Of a stretch of DNA of 64,000 nucleotides, positions 17,111-25,821 are shown one piece after another. Every line of letters starts with the position of its first letter. The stretch's first letter is position 1. The DNA comes from Magnetofaba australis IT-1. Lineage in GTDB: Bacteria > Pseudomonadota > Magnetococcia > Magnetococcales > Magnetococcaceae. Under the pieces are notes generated by a model. That model worked only from the letters and a program-made list of their open reading frames with translations. It searched no databases and was not told the DNA's origin. The stretch covers positions 124,001-188,000 of the forward strand of contig NZ_LVJN01000021.1 in NCBI RefSeq assembly GCF_002109495.1, in the 5' to 3' direction. The position numbers were made by a program, and so were the translations under genes.

Positions 17111-18376
17111 ATGCACATGCCCGTCAACCGCGCGCCCGGTCCCGCTTCCGAGCACGATCACCCCCATCACGCCCATGGCGAGAAAGCCGTGGATCTGCGT
17201 TTTCAAGCCTCGGACCGCTGCATTCTCATCGGCGCCATCGTCAATATCCTGCTTTCGGTGGGCAAAGTGGCGGCGGGCATCATCGGCAACAGCGCCGCAC
17301 TGGTGGCTGATGGCGTGCACTCGGCTTCGGATCTGGTCAGCGACGCGGTGGTGTGGCTCTCCAGCCGCATCGCACGGCAGGCCCCGGACGAAGAGCACCC
17401 CTACGGCCATGGCCGCTATGAGACCCTGGCGATTCTGATGATCGGCCTGCTGCTGCTGGGCGTGGCGGTAGGCATTGTGATTGACGCAGTGGGGCGCATT
17501 GAAGACGTCAAGAGCGTGCAGACCCCCACCATGTTGGCGCTGGCGGCGGTGATCGTCTCCATCATCTCCAAAGAGGGGCTGTTCCACTACACCAAGGCGG
17601 TGGGCGAGAAGCACAAGCTGCGCTCTCTCATCGCCAACGCCTGGCACCACCGCTCCGACGCCGTCTCCTCCATTGCCGCCATGGTGGGCATTGTTGGCGC
17701 GCAAATGGGTTGGCCGGTGCTGGACCCGGTGGCTGCGGCGGTGGTGGCGGCGATTCTGGCCAAGGTCTCCTATGAGTTCATCCGTGACGCCATGCGCGAA
17801 TTCACCGAGTCGGCCTCGGCGGTGGACAAGGAGATTCAAGAGCGCATCAACGCGGTGATCGAAGGCAATACCGAGGTGCGTTCGCTGCATCTGATGAAGG
17901 CGCGCCGCGCCGGGCCTGACGTCTATGTGGAGATCCACCTGGTGGTCAACGCCTATCTGTCGGTCTCCGAGGGGCACCAGATCGCCGAGAACATCCGCAT
18001 GGCGGTGGTCAACGGGGTCTCTGACGTCACCGATGTGCTGGTGCACATCGACCCGGAGGATGACTCCGACAAGCCCATGCCGGTGGACTACCCGCAGCGC
18101 AAAGAGATTCGCGACTTGATCAAACTGGAGTTGCGTTCGGCGCAGAATTTGACCGATGTGCAGAATTTGATTCTGCATTATACCCGCGACGGCATTGTTG
18201 CTGACATGACGCTGATTGTGGCGCCACATGCGGAAGATGCGGTGATTCGGCAGGAGTCCCAGGCGTTGTGTCGGCGATTGATTGCGGCGCAACCGCGCAT
18301 TTGCAACGTGCGCGCCTCGCAGGTGATTGCGGCGCTGGATCGCGACGCCATCCCCAACCATTTGACGCTGCAATAG
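17111..18376 (+). CDS. Cation diffusion facilitator (CDF) transporter with extended C-terminus
   Basis: 421 residues from the ATG at 17111; typical bacterial CDFs have about 300. A His-rich N-terminus (EHDHPHHAHGE) precedes six TM segments. The transport-site motifs are HSASD (residues 70-74, TM2) and HHRSD (TM5), and HPYGHGRYE is the conserved loop. The first cytoplasmic ferredoxin-like domain (DVYVEIHLVV ... VLVHIDPEDD) is followed by about 90 extra residues (IRDLIKLELRSAQNLTDV onwards) that look like a second such domain. It probably exports zinc, iron, manganese or cobalt with proton exchange. MamB/MamM are CDFs too, but the extra domain and absence of mam genes argue against a magnetosome role. 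Confidence 0.88.
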   Translation: MHMPVNRAPGPASEHDHPHHAHGEKAVDLRFQASDRCILIGAIVNILLSVGKVAAGIIGNSAALVADGVHSASDLVSDAVVWLSSRIARQAPDEEHPYGHGRYETLAILMIGLLLLGVAVGIVIDAVGRIEDVKSVQTPTMLALAAVIVSIISKEGLFHYTKAVGEKHKLRSLIANAWHHRSDAVSSIAAMVGIVGAQMGWPVLDPVAAAVVAAILAKVSYEFIRDAMREFTESASAVDKEIQERINAVIEGNTEVRSLHLMKARRAGPDVYVEIHLVVNAYLSVSEGHQIAENIRMAVVNGVSDVTDVLVHIDPEDDSDKPMPVDYPQRKEIRDLIKLELRSAQNLTDVQNLILHYTRDGIVADMTLIVAPHAEDAVIRQESQALCRRLIAAQPRICNVRASQVIAALDRDAIPNHLTLQ

Positions 18377-18394
18377 CGACGGGTGACTCCAGGC

Positions 18395-18682
18395 CAAAAA
18401 CTAGCCGCCGACTGGTCGGCGGCGGGGTCTGGGGGCCGCTGCCCCCAGCGGGGTGTGGGGCGGCGCCCCACGGTGTGGCAGTGGCAGTAGTCTTTAGCCG
18501 TTTCCCAGAGAACAAAGCGGGGGCCAGTACAAAGCAACAAGAGAAGCTGGGAGCAACGAGCCAGTACAGAGGAAAACGGGAAACGGCAGGTGAGCAGGCC
18601 CGAAGGGCCGTCGTCCGCAGGACGGCGAACTGCACAAAAAACTTCAGGCCCAGGAAAACCAAAAAGTGTTTGCGGGAAAATA
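18395..18682 (-). repeat. Hairpin-mosaic repeat family 1, copy I (long form)
   Basis: Starts about 18 bp after the CDF stop codon, without the usual TGTGTGCG end. Modules: GCCGCCGAC/GTCGGCGGC, CTGGGGGC/GCCCCCAG, GTGGGGC/GCCCCAC, long-range GCCGTTTCCC...GGGAAACGGC, GGCCCGAAGGGCC and GCCGTCGTCC/GGACGGC cassettes, CCAGGAAAACCAAAAAGTGT at the far end. It fills the 18377-18713 gap. Confidence 0.87.
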
Positions 18683-18713
18683 GTGCAATTAAGTAACTGT
18701 ATCCGGAACTCCC

Positions 18714-19379
18714 TCACGGATCCGCATGGGGCATGCGGTATCCCAGACCATGAACCGTCTCAATCCATTGTTTTCCCAACTTGCGCCGCAATCGGTAGAT
18801 AAACACCTCCACCGCATTACTCTCTACATCACCAGACCAACCATACAAAACCTCTTCCAACTCGGAGCGACTGAACACCCAGTTCACATGACGCATAAAA
18901 TGGCGCAACAATCCATATTCACGCGCAGATAACCCAATCGCCCGATCCTCCACCATCGCTTGACGCCGCGCCACATCCAGTTGCAACGCACCATTGTGCA
19001 AAATCGTCACACAAGGTTGAGCAGCTCGACGCGTCAACGCCTGAAGCCGCGCTTCCAACTCATCAAGATCATAAGGCTTTGGCAGATAATCATCCGCCCC
19101 CATGCGCAACCCTGTGACCCGGTCATCCACCTGGCCCTGACTACTTAGAATCAGCACGGGCGTTGCCAAATTCTGATCACGCAGATCACGCAACACCTCC
19201 AGTCCTGATCTGTCCGGCAGATGCAGATCCAGAACCAGTGCGTCAAATTGTGCTGAGCTCAAGGCAAACTCCGCATCACCGGCTTTACGAACCCAATCGA
19301 TGCCGTGCCCCATGGCGGATAAGCCCGCTTGTGCGGCCTCCCCCTGGATCTCATCATCCTCCACCAGCAAAATGCGCAT
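18714..19379 (-). CDS. OmpR/PhoB-family response regulator (QseB/PmrA-like)
   Basis: 221 residues. The receiver domain has the acidic pair EDD (7-9), phospho-acceptor D51 (VLDLHLPDRSG), the conserved Ser in ILSSQGQVDD and Lys in PKPYDLDELE. The C-terminal winged helix (about 125-219) contains LSAREYGLLRHFMR and EVFIYRLRRKLG. The likely partner is the sensor kinase at 20775-22145 on the same strand, with a calcium-repeat lipoprotein gene between them. The downstream gene order, kinase to lipoprotein to regulator, is unusual because a QseBC pair is normally adjacent. The 346-bp gap upstream holds large palindromes. Confidence 0.93.
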   Translation of the reverse strand: MRILLVEDDEIQGEAAQAGLSAMGHGIDWVRKAGDAEFALSSAQFDALVLDLHLPDRSGLEVLRDLRDQNLATPVLILSSQGQVDDRVTGLRMGADDYLPKPYDLDELEARLQALTRRAAQPCVTILHNGALQLDVARRQAMVEDRAIGLSAREYGLLRHFMRHVNWVFSRSELEEVLYGWSGDVESNAVEVFIYRLRRKLGKQWIETVHGLGYRMPHADP

Positions 19380-19392
19380 CTCTCGCCCCTTA

Positions 19393-19715
19393 GCCTGGAT
19401 ATTTCATGAATCTCAGACGCCCTTGCTGGATCGAATCTCTACTGAATCATCGTAGAGATGCATGAAATATCCGGCTTATGGCCTGTTTATAAACTTGTTT
19501 TTTCTCGTAAAATCGGCGCTAAAGGCGTACTAGCGCCTCACATACTCCGTGTATGCTGCGGGGCTGTGCACACAGTTAACGCCGATGTGACTTCGCCTCT
19601 AAAGAACCGACGCCCTGCTGCCCCAGCGACGCATTGCGCGCGCAATGCGTCGCTGGGACCTCGCGATGCATTCAGATTCCAAGAGTTTCTAAACAGGCTA
19701 TAAACAGGCTCTGAC
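19393..19715. repeat. Nested inverted repeats and a perfect 36-bp palindrome
   Basis: The 19380-19725 gap has no gene. It contains GATATTTCATGAATCTC paired with GAGATGCATGAAATATC (about 19397-19472). GCCTGTTTATAAAC (about 19481) is paired with the GTTTCTAAACAGGCTATAAAC region near 19688. A perfect palindrome at 19622-19657 has arms CCCAGCGACGCATTGCGC and no loop. GCGCTAAAGGCG...CGCCTC and ACTCCGTGTATGC motifs lie between. Confidence 0.8.
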
Positions 19716-19725
19716 GACTTCATGA

Positions 19726-20673
19726 TCAATCGTGATAGCCATCTTTGTCCAAATCATCGTCGTAGTAGCCATCCTTGTCGGTGTCGGTGTCGTGATAGCC
19801 ATCTTTATTGGTGTCGTCGTCGTGATAGCCATCTTTGTCCAAATCATCGTCATGGTAGCCGTCACGATCCGCGTCATCATCGTGGAAACCATCCTTATTG
19901 CTGTCATCGTCATGATAACCGTCGCCATCCAGATCATCAATAAAGGTGGCGTTCTCGCCGCTGACGTTACTGGAATTGGCGTCGATAGCGTCAGGTAAGC
20001 CATCCTTGTCGCTATCGTCAGAAGCGGCGCTGTAATCACTGTCAAGATGGTTAGGCAGACCATCTTTATCCGCATCCAAAGGATCGGTCACGCTGCTGCT
20101 GTATTGATAGCCGCCATGATCCGAATCCGAATAGTCCCGCACGCCGTCGCCATCGGCGTCCAGAGAGAGCAAGGGGTTGGAACCGCCATTGTCATCCAGA
20201 ACAAAGGGGGAGTCGCGCACGCCGTCGTTGTCCAAATCGGTGGCTGCGCCTGAAGAACGCGTGGTGGGAACGCTGATATGCCCCAGATCAGCACTGTCGC
20301 TGGAGCCGAGCATCAAGCGTGTGCGCAAGGTTCCGGAATCGTCATTAAACCCGATTGGTGTAGAGAGCTTTTCCGTACTGCTATTTTCGCTGGTGGTCAC
20401 CACCAGGCGACAACCGATTTTAGCGGGCACGCTCAACGAGAAGGGGTGTTTGGAGGTGTTATTATCAGTGGAGGTGGTGGAGTAGTATGCGCCATTGTCG
20501 CAAAACGCCTCGATCAGCGTCCCCGGGGCCGTGCCGGTGATCGTGAGCGCGGTGCTGCTCGTGGTGGTGGCGCTTGTGGTCGAACTGGAGCTGGAGCCGC
20601 CGCCGCCGCCGCATCCCCACAGCAGAGAGGGCAACAAGGAAATAATTAAAGCCGCAGAAAAACGCTGGGACAT
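19726..20673 (-). CDS. Lipoprotein with thrombospondin type-3-like calcium repeats
   Basis: 315 residues from the ATG at 20673, with AGGAGA 6 nt upstream. The signal peptide ends in the lipobox LLWGC, followed by a Gly/Ser/Thr spacer. The middle is a beta-rich domain (ITGTAPGTLIEAFCDNGAYY). From about residue 150 there are Asp-rich motifs of the type DLDNDGVRD and DADKDGLPN. The last 70 residues are a run of 10-residue units (DLDKDGYHDD, DTNKDGYHDT). Such DxDxDG repeats bind Ca2+. The protein ends inside the repeat run, so the number of units may vary between strains. It lies between a sensor kinase and a response regulator on the same strand. Confidence 0.85.
   Translation of the reverse strand: MSQRFSAALIISLLPSLLWGCGGGGGSSSSSTTSATTTSSTALTITGTAPGTLIEAFCDNGAYYSTTSTDNNTSKHPFSLSVPAKIGCRLVVTTSENSSTEKLSTPIGFNDDSGTLRTRLMLGSSDSADLGHISVPTTRSSGAATDLDNDGVRDSPFVLDDNGGSNPLLSLDADGDGVRDYSDSDHGGYQYSSSVTDPLDADKDGLPNHLDSDYSAASDDSDKDGLPDAIDANSSNVSGENATFIDDLDGDGYHDDDSNKDGFHDDDADRDGYHDDDLDKDGYHDDDTNKDGYHDTDTDKDGYYDDDLDKDGYHD
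19729..19935 (-). repeat. 30-bp imperfect tandem repeat encoding DxDKDGYHDD units
   Basis: About seven contiguous in-frame 30-bp units at the 3' end of the calcium-repeat lipoprotein gene. Codon-level differences between units show they are not all recent copies. Confidence 0.85.
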
Positions 20674-20774
20674 AACAGATCTCCTGAATCGAATAGACTT
20701 TCCACGCCATTCTGGCGCAGTTTGTCGATACCGTAGCAAAGAGATCTGACACAAAAATGAACGCGCCCGCCTCG

Positions 20775-22145
20775 TCAGGCGGTTGGGAGATGCACTGTGG
20801 CGCGCAGCCCGCCCATCGCGCTTTGATCAAATTCGATGGCTCCGCGATGGGCCAGAACAATCCGCTGCGCCAAGATAAGCCCAAAACCGCGCTCGGCAGC
20901 GCTGCGCCCAACCTCCAGGCGCACACGCGCCTGAATCTTGGCCAGGGTAGATGCGTCGAGATCCGCACCGCTATTCTCCACCCGCCAACAGACGGCTCCG
21001 CCGTCCATCAGCGAGACCTCCACCCGCACAGCGCCGCCTGTTGGCGTATGACGCGCAGCGTTTTCCAGCAGGTTGCGCAACAGCGTATGCAACAACGCCG
21101 GATCGCCCTGCACAGACACTGCTCCGCGCCAGACGCGCTCAACCCGGATCGACTTGTGGGAAAACGCATCCGCCATCTCCGCAAGCATCTGCGCACTCAA
21201 CGCAGTCAGATTCGTTGGCGTCCGCTCCAGGACGTCGTTGGCCTCCAAAGCGTCCATGCGCGCCAACGCAGCCAATTGCTCTACGATGTGAGAGCCCTGA
21301 TCTATGCTCTGCACGATGCGCTCAAGCGCATGAATGCGAAACGCTTCCTGGACGCTTTTCTGCGCCGCCTGGGCTTGCAGACGAATGCCCGTCAAAGGCG
21401 CATTCAGCTCATGCGAAACGAAAGCGATAAACTGACGTTCGCGCGCCATGGTGCAGGCCAGACGCGCCATCAAACCATTCAACGCCTGCGTCAAAGGTTG
21501 AAGTTCCAATGGCGCGTCATCCATATCGAGTCGCGACGTCTGGGTAATGCGCCCTTGATCCGGATTGAGCTGGGCCACCTCTTCGGTCAAACGCGCAATC
21601 GGCTGAAAGGTCCAACGCACCGCCCAGATCAACGCCGCCAACAACATCAGGAACACCGCTATCAGTTTTGGCACGATATCTTCCAGAAGTTCGATGAACA
21701 ATCCATCCAACTCCTGATCGCTCTCGCCCACCTGAATCACCAGTTTTTGCGCCGTGTCCCGCAGGACGTACAGCCGAGCCGGTTCGCCCGCAATGCGTCC
21801 GTTGCGCCAACCTGTTCCGATGGGCGGCGGCGGCGGCTCGCCCGGTCCCCAAAAGGCGCGCAACGCGCCATCCACCCAAATCTGAAACGCAATGGGATCA
21901 TGATCGGCGTCTATAGAGACAGACTGGTGCAGGTAATGCGCTAACGCCTGCTCCGACAGCGCTTCAGGCGCAACATGACGCAGAATCTCCGCCGCTTGTT
22001 GAAGATTCCGCTGTGACAACTCTTCGATCTCATGCTGCGTAAACATGATGGTGCTGTACAGCGTCATGATCAGTCCTGCCGACAGAACGAATATCAATGT
22101 GCCAATCAAGCGCGCTTGCAGACTCATCTTGCGCAAGTGAGACAT
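20775..22145 (-). CDS. Sensor histidine kinase (QseC/PmrB-like)
   Basis: 456 residues. TM1 is at about 13-33, a periplasmic domain spans about 36-155 and TM2 about 158-177, followed by a HAMP-like linker. The H-box is FVSHELNAPLTG with phospho-acceptor H245, the N-box is LLRNLLENAARH, and the G-box is FGLILAQRIVLAHRG. The usual D-box DxGxG appears degenerate (ENSGADLDAST), which may affect kinase activity. The periplasmic part contains a Pro run (GEPPPPPIG). A partner regulator lies at 18714-19379 and a calcium-binding lipoprotein gene comes between, 101 bp downstream. Confidence 0.9.
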   Translation of the reverse strand: MSHLRKMSLQARLIGTLIFVLSAGLIMTLYSTIMFTQHEIEELSQRNLQQAAEILRHVAPEALSEQALAHYLHQSVSIDADHDPIAFQIWVDGALRAFWGPGEPPPPPIGTGWRNGRIAGEPARLYVLRDTAQKLVIQVGESDQELDGLFIELLEDIVPKLIAVFLMLLAALIWAVRWTFQPIARLTEEVAQLNPDQGRITQTSRLDMDDAPLELQPLTQALNGLMARLACTMARERQFIAFVSHELNAPLTGIRLQAQAAQKSVQEAFRIHALERIVQSIDQGSHIVEQLAALARMDALEANDVLERTPTNLTALSAQMLAEMADAFSHKSIRVERVWRGAVSVQGDPALLHTLLRNLLENAARHTPTGGAVRVEVSLMDGGAVCWRVENSGADLDASTLAKIQARVRLEVGRSAAERGFGLILAQRIVLAHRGAIEFDQSAMGGLRATVHLPTA

Positions 22146-22194
22146 GTTTTCTCCGTTGAATTCCTGTCAGTTAAAATCACTAAGAGCCTGTTTG

Positions 22195-22265
22195 ATTTCC
22201 GGATATTTCCGGGGGATATTTCCGGGGACGGGCGCTTAATTTGGGGGATTCCGAGGATGGTCACT
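22195..22265. repeat. TTTCCGGGGGATATTTCCGGGGACG remnant
   Basis: Near-duplicate TATTTCCGGGG units followed by GACGGGCGCTTAATTT and a third weaker copy (GATTCCGAGGATGGTCACTTAAT). It resembles 1183-1230 and the short repeats around IS200-like/RAYT genes; no transposase gene is present. Confidence 0.5.
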
Positions 22266-22273
22266 TAATCAAA

Positions 22274-22607
22274 CCATTTCCCCGCAAACACTTTTTGGCT
22301 TTCCCGCGTGGCGGCGTCTACGGCATTCGCTCCTGTCGGCTGCGCCGACATATCGCTCACCGCCGTTTCCCCGACGGCCTCCTTGCGGGCTCGCCGTGTC
22401 TTGCTCCCTCGCCGCTTTCTACTGGCGCCCACTTTGTTCGACGGGGAAACGGCTTGAAGATCAAAGATATTGGGGCTCCGCCCCAAACCCCGCCAGGGCG
22501 CCGCCCTGGACCCGCTGGGGGCAGCGGCCCCCAGACCCCGCCGCCGACCAGTCGGCGGCCCCCTAGACAGCGCTAGCTCGGACTCTTTCCCACAAACACT
22601 TTTACCC
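22274..22607 (+). repeat. Hairpin-mosaic repeat family 1, copy J (long form)
   Basis: Modules: CATTTCCCCGCAAACACTTT, CTGTCGGC/GCCGACA cassette, long-range GCCGTTTCCCC...GGGGAAACGGC, TTGGGGC/GCCCCAA, CCAGGGC/GCCCTGG, CTGGGGGC/GCCCCCAG, GCCGCCGAC/GTCGGCGGC, end TTTCCCACAAACACTTTT, 11 bp from the PBP stop codon. The two ends are near-identical direct repeats. It fills the 22146-22617 gap together with the remnant before it. Confidence 0.88.
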
Positions 22608-22617
22608 TTTTGCCATC

Positions 22618-24585
22618 CTATTCATACAGGCCGTTGCTCGCCTTTTGCATAAAGTCATGCCATACCATGGTCGGCAACGTGCCGCCGAATACTCTATCCA
22701 TCGGGCTGTTATCATCATTGCCCGCCCACGCCGCCACAGTCATGCCATTGGCATAGCCCACAAACAGCGCATCGCGATAGTGTTGGTTGGTGCCCGTCTT
22801 GCCCACCACCCGCAACCCCGGAATCTCCGCCCGCTTGCCCGTGCCGTCGGTCACCACCCGCCGCAACATCGCATCCATCTGCTTGGCGCTCTTCTCAGAG
22901 ACAACCCGCGTCAATCCGCGCGGACGCCGCCATTGGATGATGCGCCCGCTCTGCGCCGCCGCGCCGTACAGACCATAGGGCTCCGGCATCAACCCGCCAT
23001 TGGCGATGGCCCCATACATGGACGTCAACTCCAAGAGCGTCATCTCACGCGAACCCAACGCCGTGGCCGGACCATCCACATACCCCGCAGGCAGACCAAA
23101 ACGACTGAGGAACTCCTGCAGGCCATCACGCCCGATGCGCTCAAACAACCGCACCGGCGGCGTGTTGCGCGAATGCGCCAGCGCATCGGCCAGGGTCATG
23201 GCGCCCCAATACTCGCCATCGTGGTTGCGCGGGCTCCAGCGGTCGATGGTGATGGGGGCGTCGTTGATGCGACTGGCCGGGGTGAGCCCCCCCTCCAGCG
23301 CCGCCAAATAGATGAACGGTTTGAACGACGACGCCGGTTGCCGTAAACGCGCCGTGCGGTTGAGCTGACTGACCTGATAGTCGCGTCCACCCGCCATGGC
23401 CAGCACCGCGCCGTCAGAGGCCAGCGCCAACACCGCCCCCTCGCGCACATGGCGCTTGCGATACTCATACAGACGCGTGCGCAGCGCCTCCTCGGCGTAG
23501 AGCTGGTATTCGGAGTTGAGGGTGGTGAACAGCCGCACCGGCTCGCTGTAGTCGCCAATCCACTTGGCCGCCTGGGGCGCAATCCAGTCGCGCAGGTATT
23601 GATGCTGAATCGGACGCCACGGGCGATCCCCCGGTTGCCGCCCCGCAAGGATGGCGAATTGCTCTTCATCCTCGGTGATGAATCCGGCGCGGGTCATGGC
23701 CGCCAACACCACTTTTGCGCGGGCGTTGGCGCGCTCGGGATAGCGATTGGGGTGGTAGCGGTTGGGCCCCTTCACCGATCCGGCCAGCAGCGCCGCTTCA
23801 AAGTGGGTCAACTCGCTGGCGCGCTTGCCGAAGTGCTGACGCGCGGCGGTCTCCACTCCGTAGCTGTTGTCGCCGAAGTAGATGGTGTTGAGATAGAGCT
23901 CCAGAATGCGCTCTTTGGAGAAGTAGGCCTCCAGTTTGAACGCCAGGGTCATCTCCTTGAGCTTGCGCCAGATGGAGCGGTCGCCGGAGAGGAACAGATT
24001 TTTCGCCAACTGCTGGGTGATGGTGCTGCCGCCGCCCAACTGCTTGCCCAGGGCGTAGCGCGCTACGCTGGTGACCACCCCCAACGGATCGACGCCAAAA
24101 TGATAATAGAAGCGCCGATCCTCAATGGCGATAAAGGCTTGCTTCACATGCTCGGGCAGCGCTTCGGCGGGCAGACGCAACTGATGCGCCGCTTCCAACT
24201 CTAATAGCTCACCATCCTGTTGTTGCATACGCAGGATCATGCCGCGATCGGCCTGTTCGATCTGCGCTTTGTCAGGCAGATAGAGCCACAGCACCGCCAC
24301 CGCCAGCCCCAGAATCAGCGCCCCCACCACGCTGATCTTCAGCAGTAGGCGGCCCAGGACTTTGAGTGCGCGGCGCACAAGGCCGGCTTGATTGGCGCTT
24401 TTGCGACGCCGCGCGGCGGGCTTGGCGCGACCCTTTGCAGCGGGCGACGGCTTGCGCCGCGCGCTCCCGCTTTTGGCGCTGGGCTCGGCGCGCTTGGCGC
24501 GCTCTGACGGCGCCGACCGCTTGTTCGGCGCGCGCCGCTTGGCGGCGGGGCGGGTTTTGGCCTGTTCGCTACGGGGGGGTGACAT
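22618..24585 (-). CDS. Class A penicillin-binding protein (PBP1-type, bifunctional)
   Basis: 655 residues from the ATG at 24585, with AAAGGAA about 5 nt upstream. A very basic Ala/Lys/Arg-rich cytoplasmic tail of about 80 residues leads to one TM anchor (ISVVGALILGLAVAVLW). The glycosyltransferase domain (GT51) shows EDRRFYYHFGVDP with the catalytic Glu, GGSTITQQLAKN and KERILELYLN. The transpeptidase domain carries SSFK (nucleophile Ser in PASSFKPF), SRN and KTGTN. It polymerises and cross-links peptidoglycan at the inner membrane. It is shorter than E. coli PBP1A and lacks the OB insertion, more like PBP1C/PbpF forms. Single gene. Confidence 0.94.
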   Translation of the reverse strand: MSPPRSEQAKTRPAAKRRAPNKRSAPSERAKRAEPSAKSGSARRKPSPAAKGRAKPAARRRKSANQAGLVRRALKVLGRLLLKISVVGALILGLAVAVLWLYLPDKAQIEQADRGMILRMQQQDGELLELEAAHQLRLPAEALPEHVKQAFIAIEDRRFYYHFGVDPLGVVTSVARYALGKQLGGGSTITQQLAKNLFLSGDRSIWRKLKEMTLAFKLEAYFSKERILELYLNTIYFGDNSYGVETAARQHFGKRASELTHFEAALLAGSVKGPNRYHPNRYPERANARAKVVLAAMTRAGFITEDEEQFAILAGRQPGDRPWRPIQHQYLRDWIAPQAAKWIGDYSEPVRLFTTLNSEYQLYAEEALRTRLYEYRKRHVREGAVLALASDGAVLAMAGGRDYQVSQLNRTARLRQPASSFKPFIYLAALEGGLTPASRINDAPITIDRWSPRNHDGEYWGAMTLADALAHSRNTPPVRLFERIGRDGLQEFLSRFGLPAGYVDGPATALGSREMTLLELTSMYGAIANGGLMPEPYGLYGAAAQSGRIIQWRRPRGLTRVVSEKSAKQMDAMLRRVVTDGTGKRAEIPGLRVVGKTGTNQHYRDALFVGYANGMTVAAWAGNDDNSPMDRVFGGTLPTMVWHDFMQKASNGLYE

Positions 24586-24926
24586 GGTTCCTTTGCTGGC
24601 CGCCTTTTTGCAGGCAAACTTCTCTATTAGGTCAATTTTGACTGAACGGACGCTGCCGCACCTGCAAAGAAGCAATGCCTGGGCCAGATCACGGTTAGAC
24701 TATTAACGTTTCGTAATATTTGAACCGTGTTGTATCCTATTATAAAATCATCATATCTGAAAAAATGTTGGGAGAGTGCTTTCAAATCGCCACGCTTTTG
24801 GCTTACTCTGTTAACATGCGATCGGGTAGGATTTGAAATACATAGTGCGCTTTTGCAGGCGGTTACGCATCGCAACACAGGAGAGATACGCGTGCAGTCA
24901 GTCTGTTGGGGAGAGGTCGTCTGACG
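24586..24926. other. AT-rich divergent intergenic region with possible promoter
   Basis: No gene seen in 341 bp between the PBP gene and the MBL hydrolase. The middle (24690-24840) is AT-rich; TTGAAC (24720) and TATAAA (24741) form a weak promoter-like pair with a short 15-nt spacer on the plus strand. If used, the hydrolase mRNA would have a leader of about 180 nt. Confidence 0.4.
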
Positions 24927-25784
24927 ATGCTGATTCAGCCGTTTCACCATCTGGAAACGGGATCGTGGACCTATGTGGTGGCCGATCCGGACAGCGGCGA
25001 CGCCGTTGTCATCGACCCGGTGCGCGATTTTCACGCCAGCTCCGGCCAGGTGGCGCAGCGTTTCGCCGATGGCGTCATGCGCTTTATTCGCGCGCGCAAA
25101 CTCAAACTGCACTATGTGTTGGAAACCCACGTCCACGCTGACCACATGAGCGCCGCGCCGCTGTTCAAGGAGGCGTTCCCCGGAGTGAAAGTCGCCATTG
25201 GCGCCCGGGTGATGGAGGTGCGGGCGCTGTTTGCCGACCTGTTCAACGATATGACGCTGGTGACCGAAGCCCCGCCGTTTGACCTGCTGCTGGAGGATGA
25301 GCAGGAGTTCTCCGCCGGCACGCTGCATTTCAAAACATTGTTCACCCCCGGCCACACCCCGGCCTGCGTCAGCTACTGGATTGGCGATGCGGCGTTTGTG
25401 GGCGACTTGGTGATGATGCCGGATCTGGGCTCCGGGCGCTGCGACTTCCCCGGCGCCGACCCTGAGGCGATGTATGAATCCATCGGCGTGTGCCTGTTCG
25501 CGCTGCCGGACACCACGCGCCTGTTCGTCGGCCACGACTATCCGCCGGAGACCCGCGATATGGATTGCGAAACCTCGGTGCTGGAGATCAAGCGCAAGAA
25601 TCGCATGATCAACGCCGACACCGAGTATGAGACCTTCCTGGCGCGCCGTCGTGAGCGCGACCGTGAACTCGCCTTCCCAGAACTGATGTGGGCCAGCGTG
25701 CAGGTGAACCTCAACGCCGGGCAACTGCCCAAACCCGAAGCCAACGGCATCTCCTACCTGCGCATCCCCATCAGCAAGGCCTGA
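24927..25784 (+). CDS. Metallo-beta-lactamase-fold hydrolase, ETHE1/persulfide-dioxygenase-like
   Basis: 285 residues from the ATG at 24927; GAGAGG lies about 11 nt upstream, and a TTG at 24906 is a weaker alternative start. Metal ligands are ETHVHADHMSA (HxHxDH), TPGHTPA and, near the C-terminus, GHDYPP. The loop GSGRCDFPGAD is typical of the persulfide dioxygenase (ETHE1/Blh) branch, where one iron oxidises glutathione persulfide to sulfite, rather than glyoxalase II. This suggests a part in sulfide detoxification or sulfur oxidation. No rhodanese domain is fused and no sulfide:quinone reductase gene is adjacent, so the assignment rests on motif similarity alone. Confidence 0.85.
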   Translation: MLIQPFHHLETGSWTYVVADPDSGDAVVIDPVRDFHASSGQVAQRFADGVMRFIRARKLKLHYVLETHVHADHMSAAPLFKEAFPGVKVAIGARVMEVRALFADLFNDMTLVTEAPPFDLLLEDEQEFSAGTLHFKTLFTPGHTPACVSYWIGDAAFVGDLVMMPDLGSGRCDFPGADPEAMYESIGVCLFALPDTTRLFVGHDYPPETRDMDCETSVLEIKRKNRMINADTEYETFLARRRERDRELAFPELMWASVQVNLNAGQLPKPEANGISYLRIPISKA

Positions 25785-25821
25785 TGGCTGGCCGGGGGCG
25801 TCTTCCCGGCGACCCGCAGCG

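Noticed and set aside
17111-18376. Possible magnetosome CDF gene (MamB/MamM)
   Set aside because: It has a His-rich start and an extra C-terminal domain not seen in MamB/MamM, and no mam neighbours; a general metal exporter is more likely.
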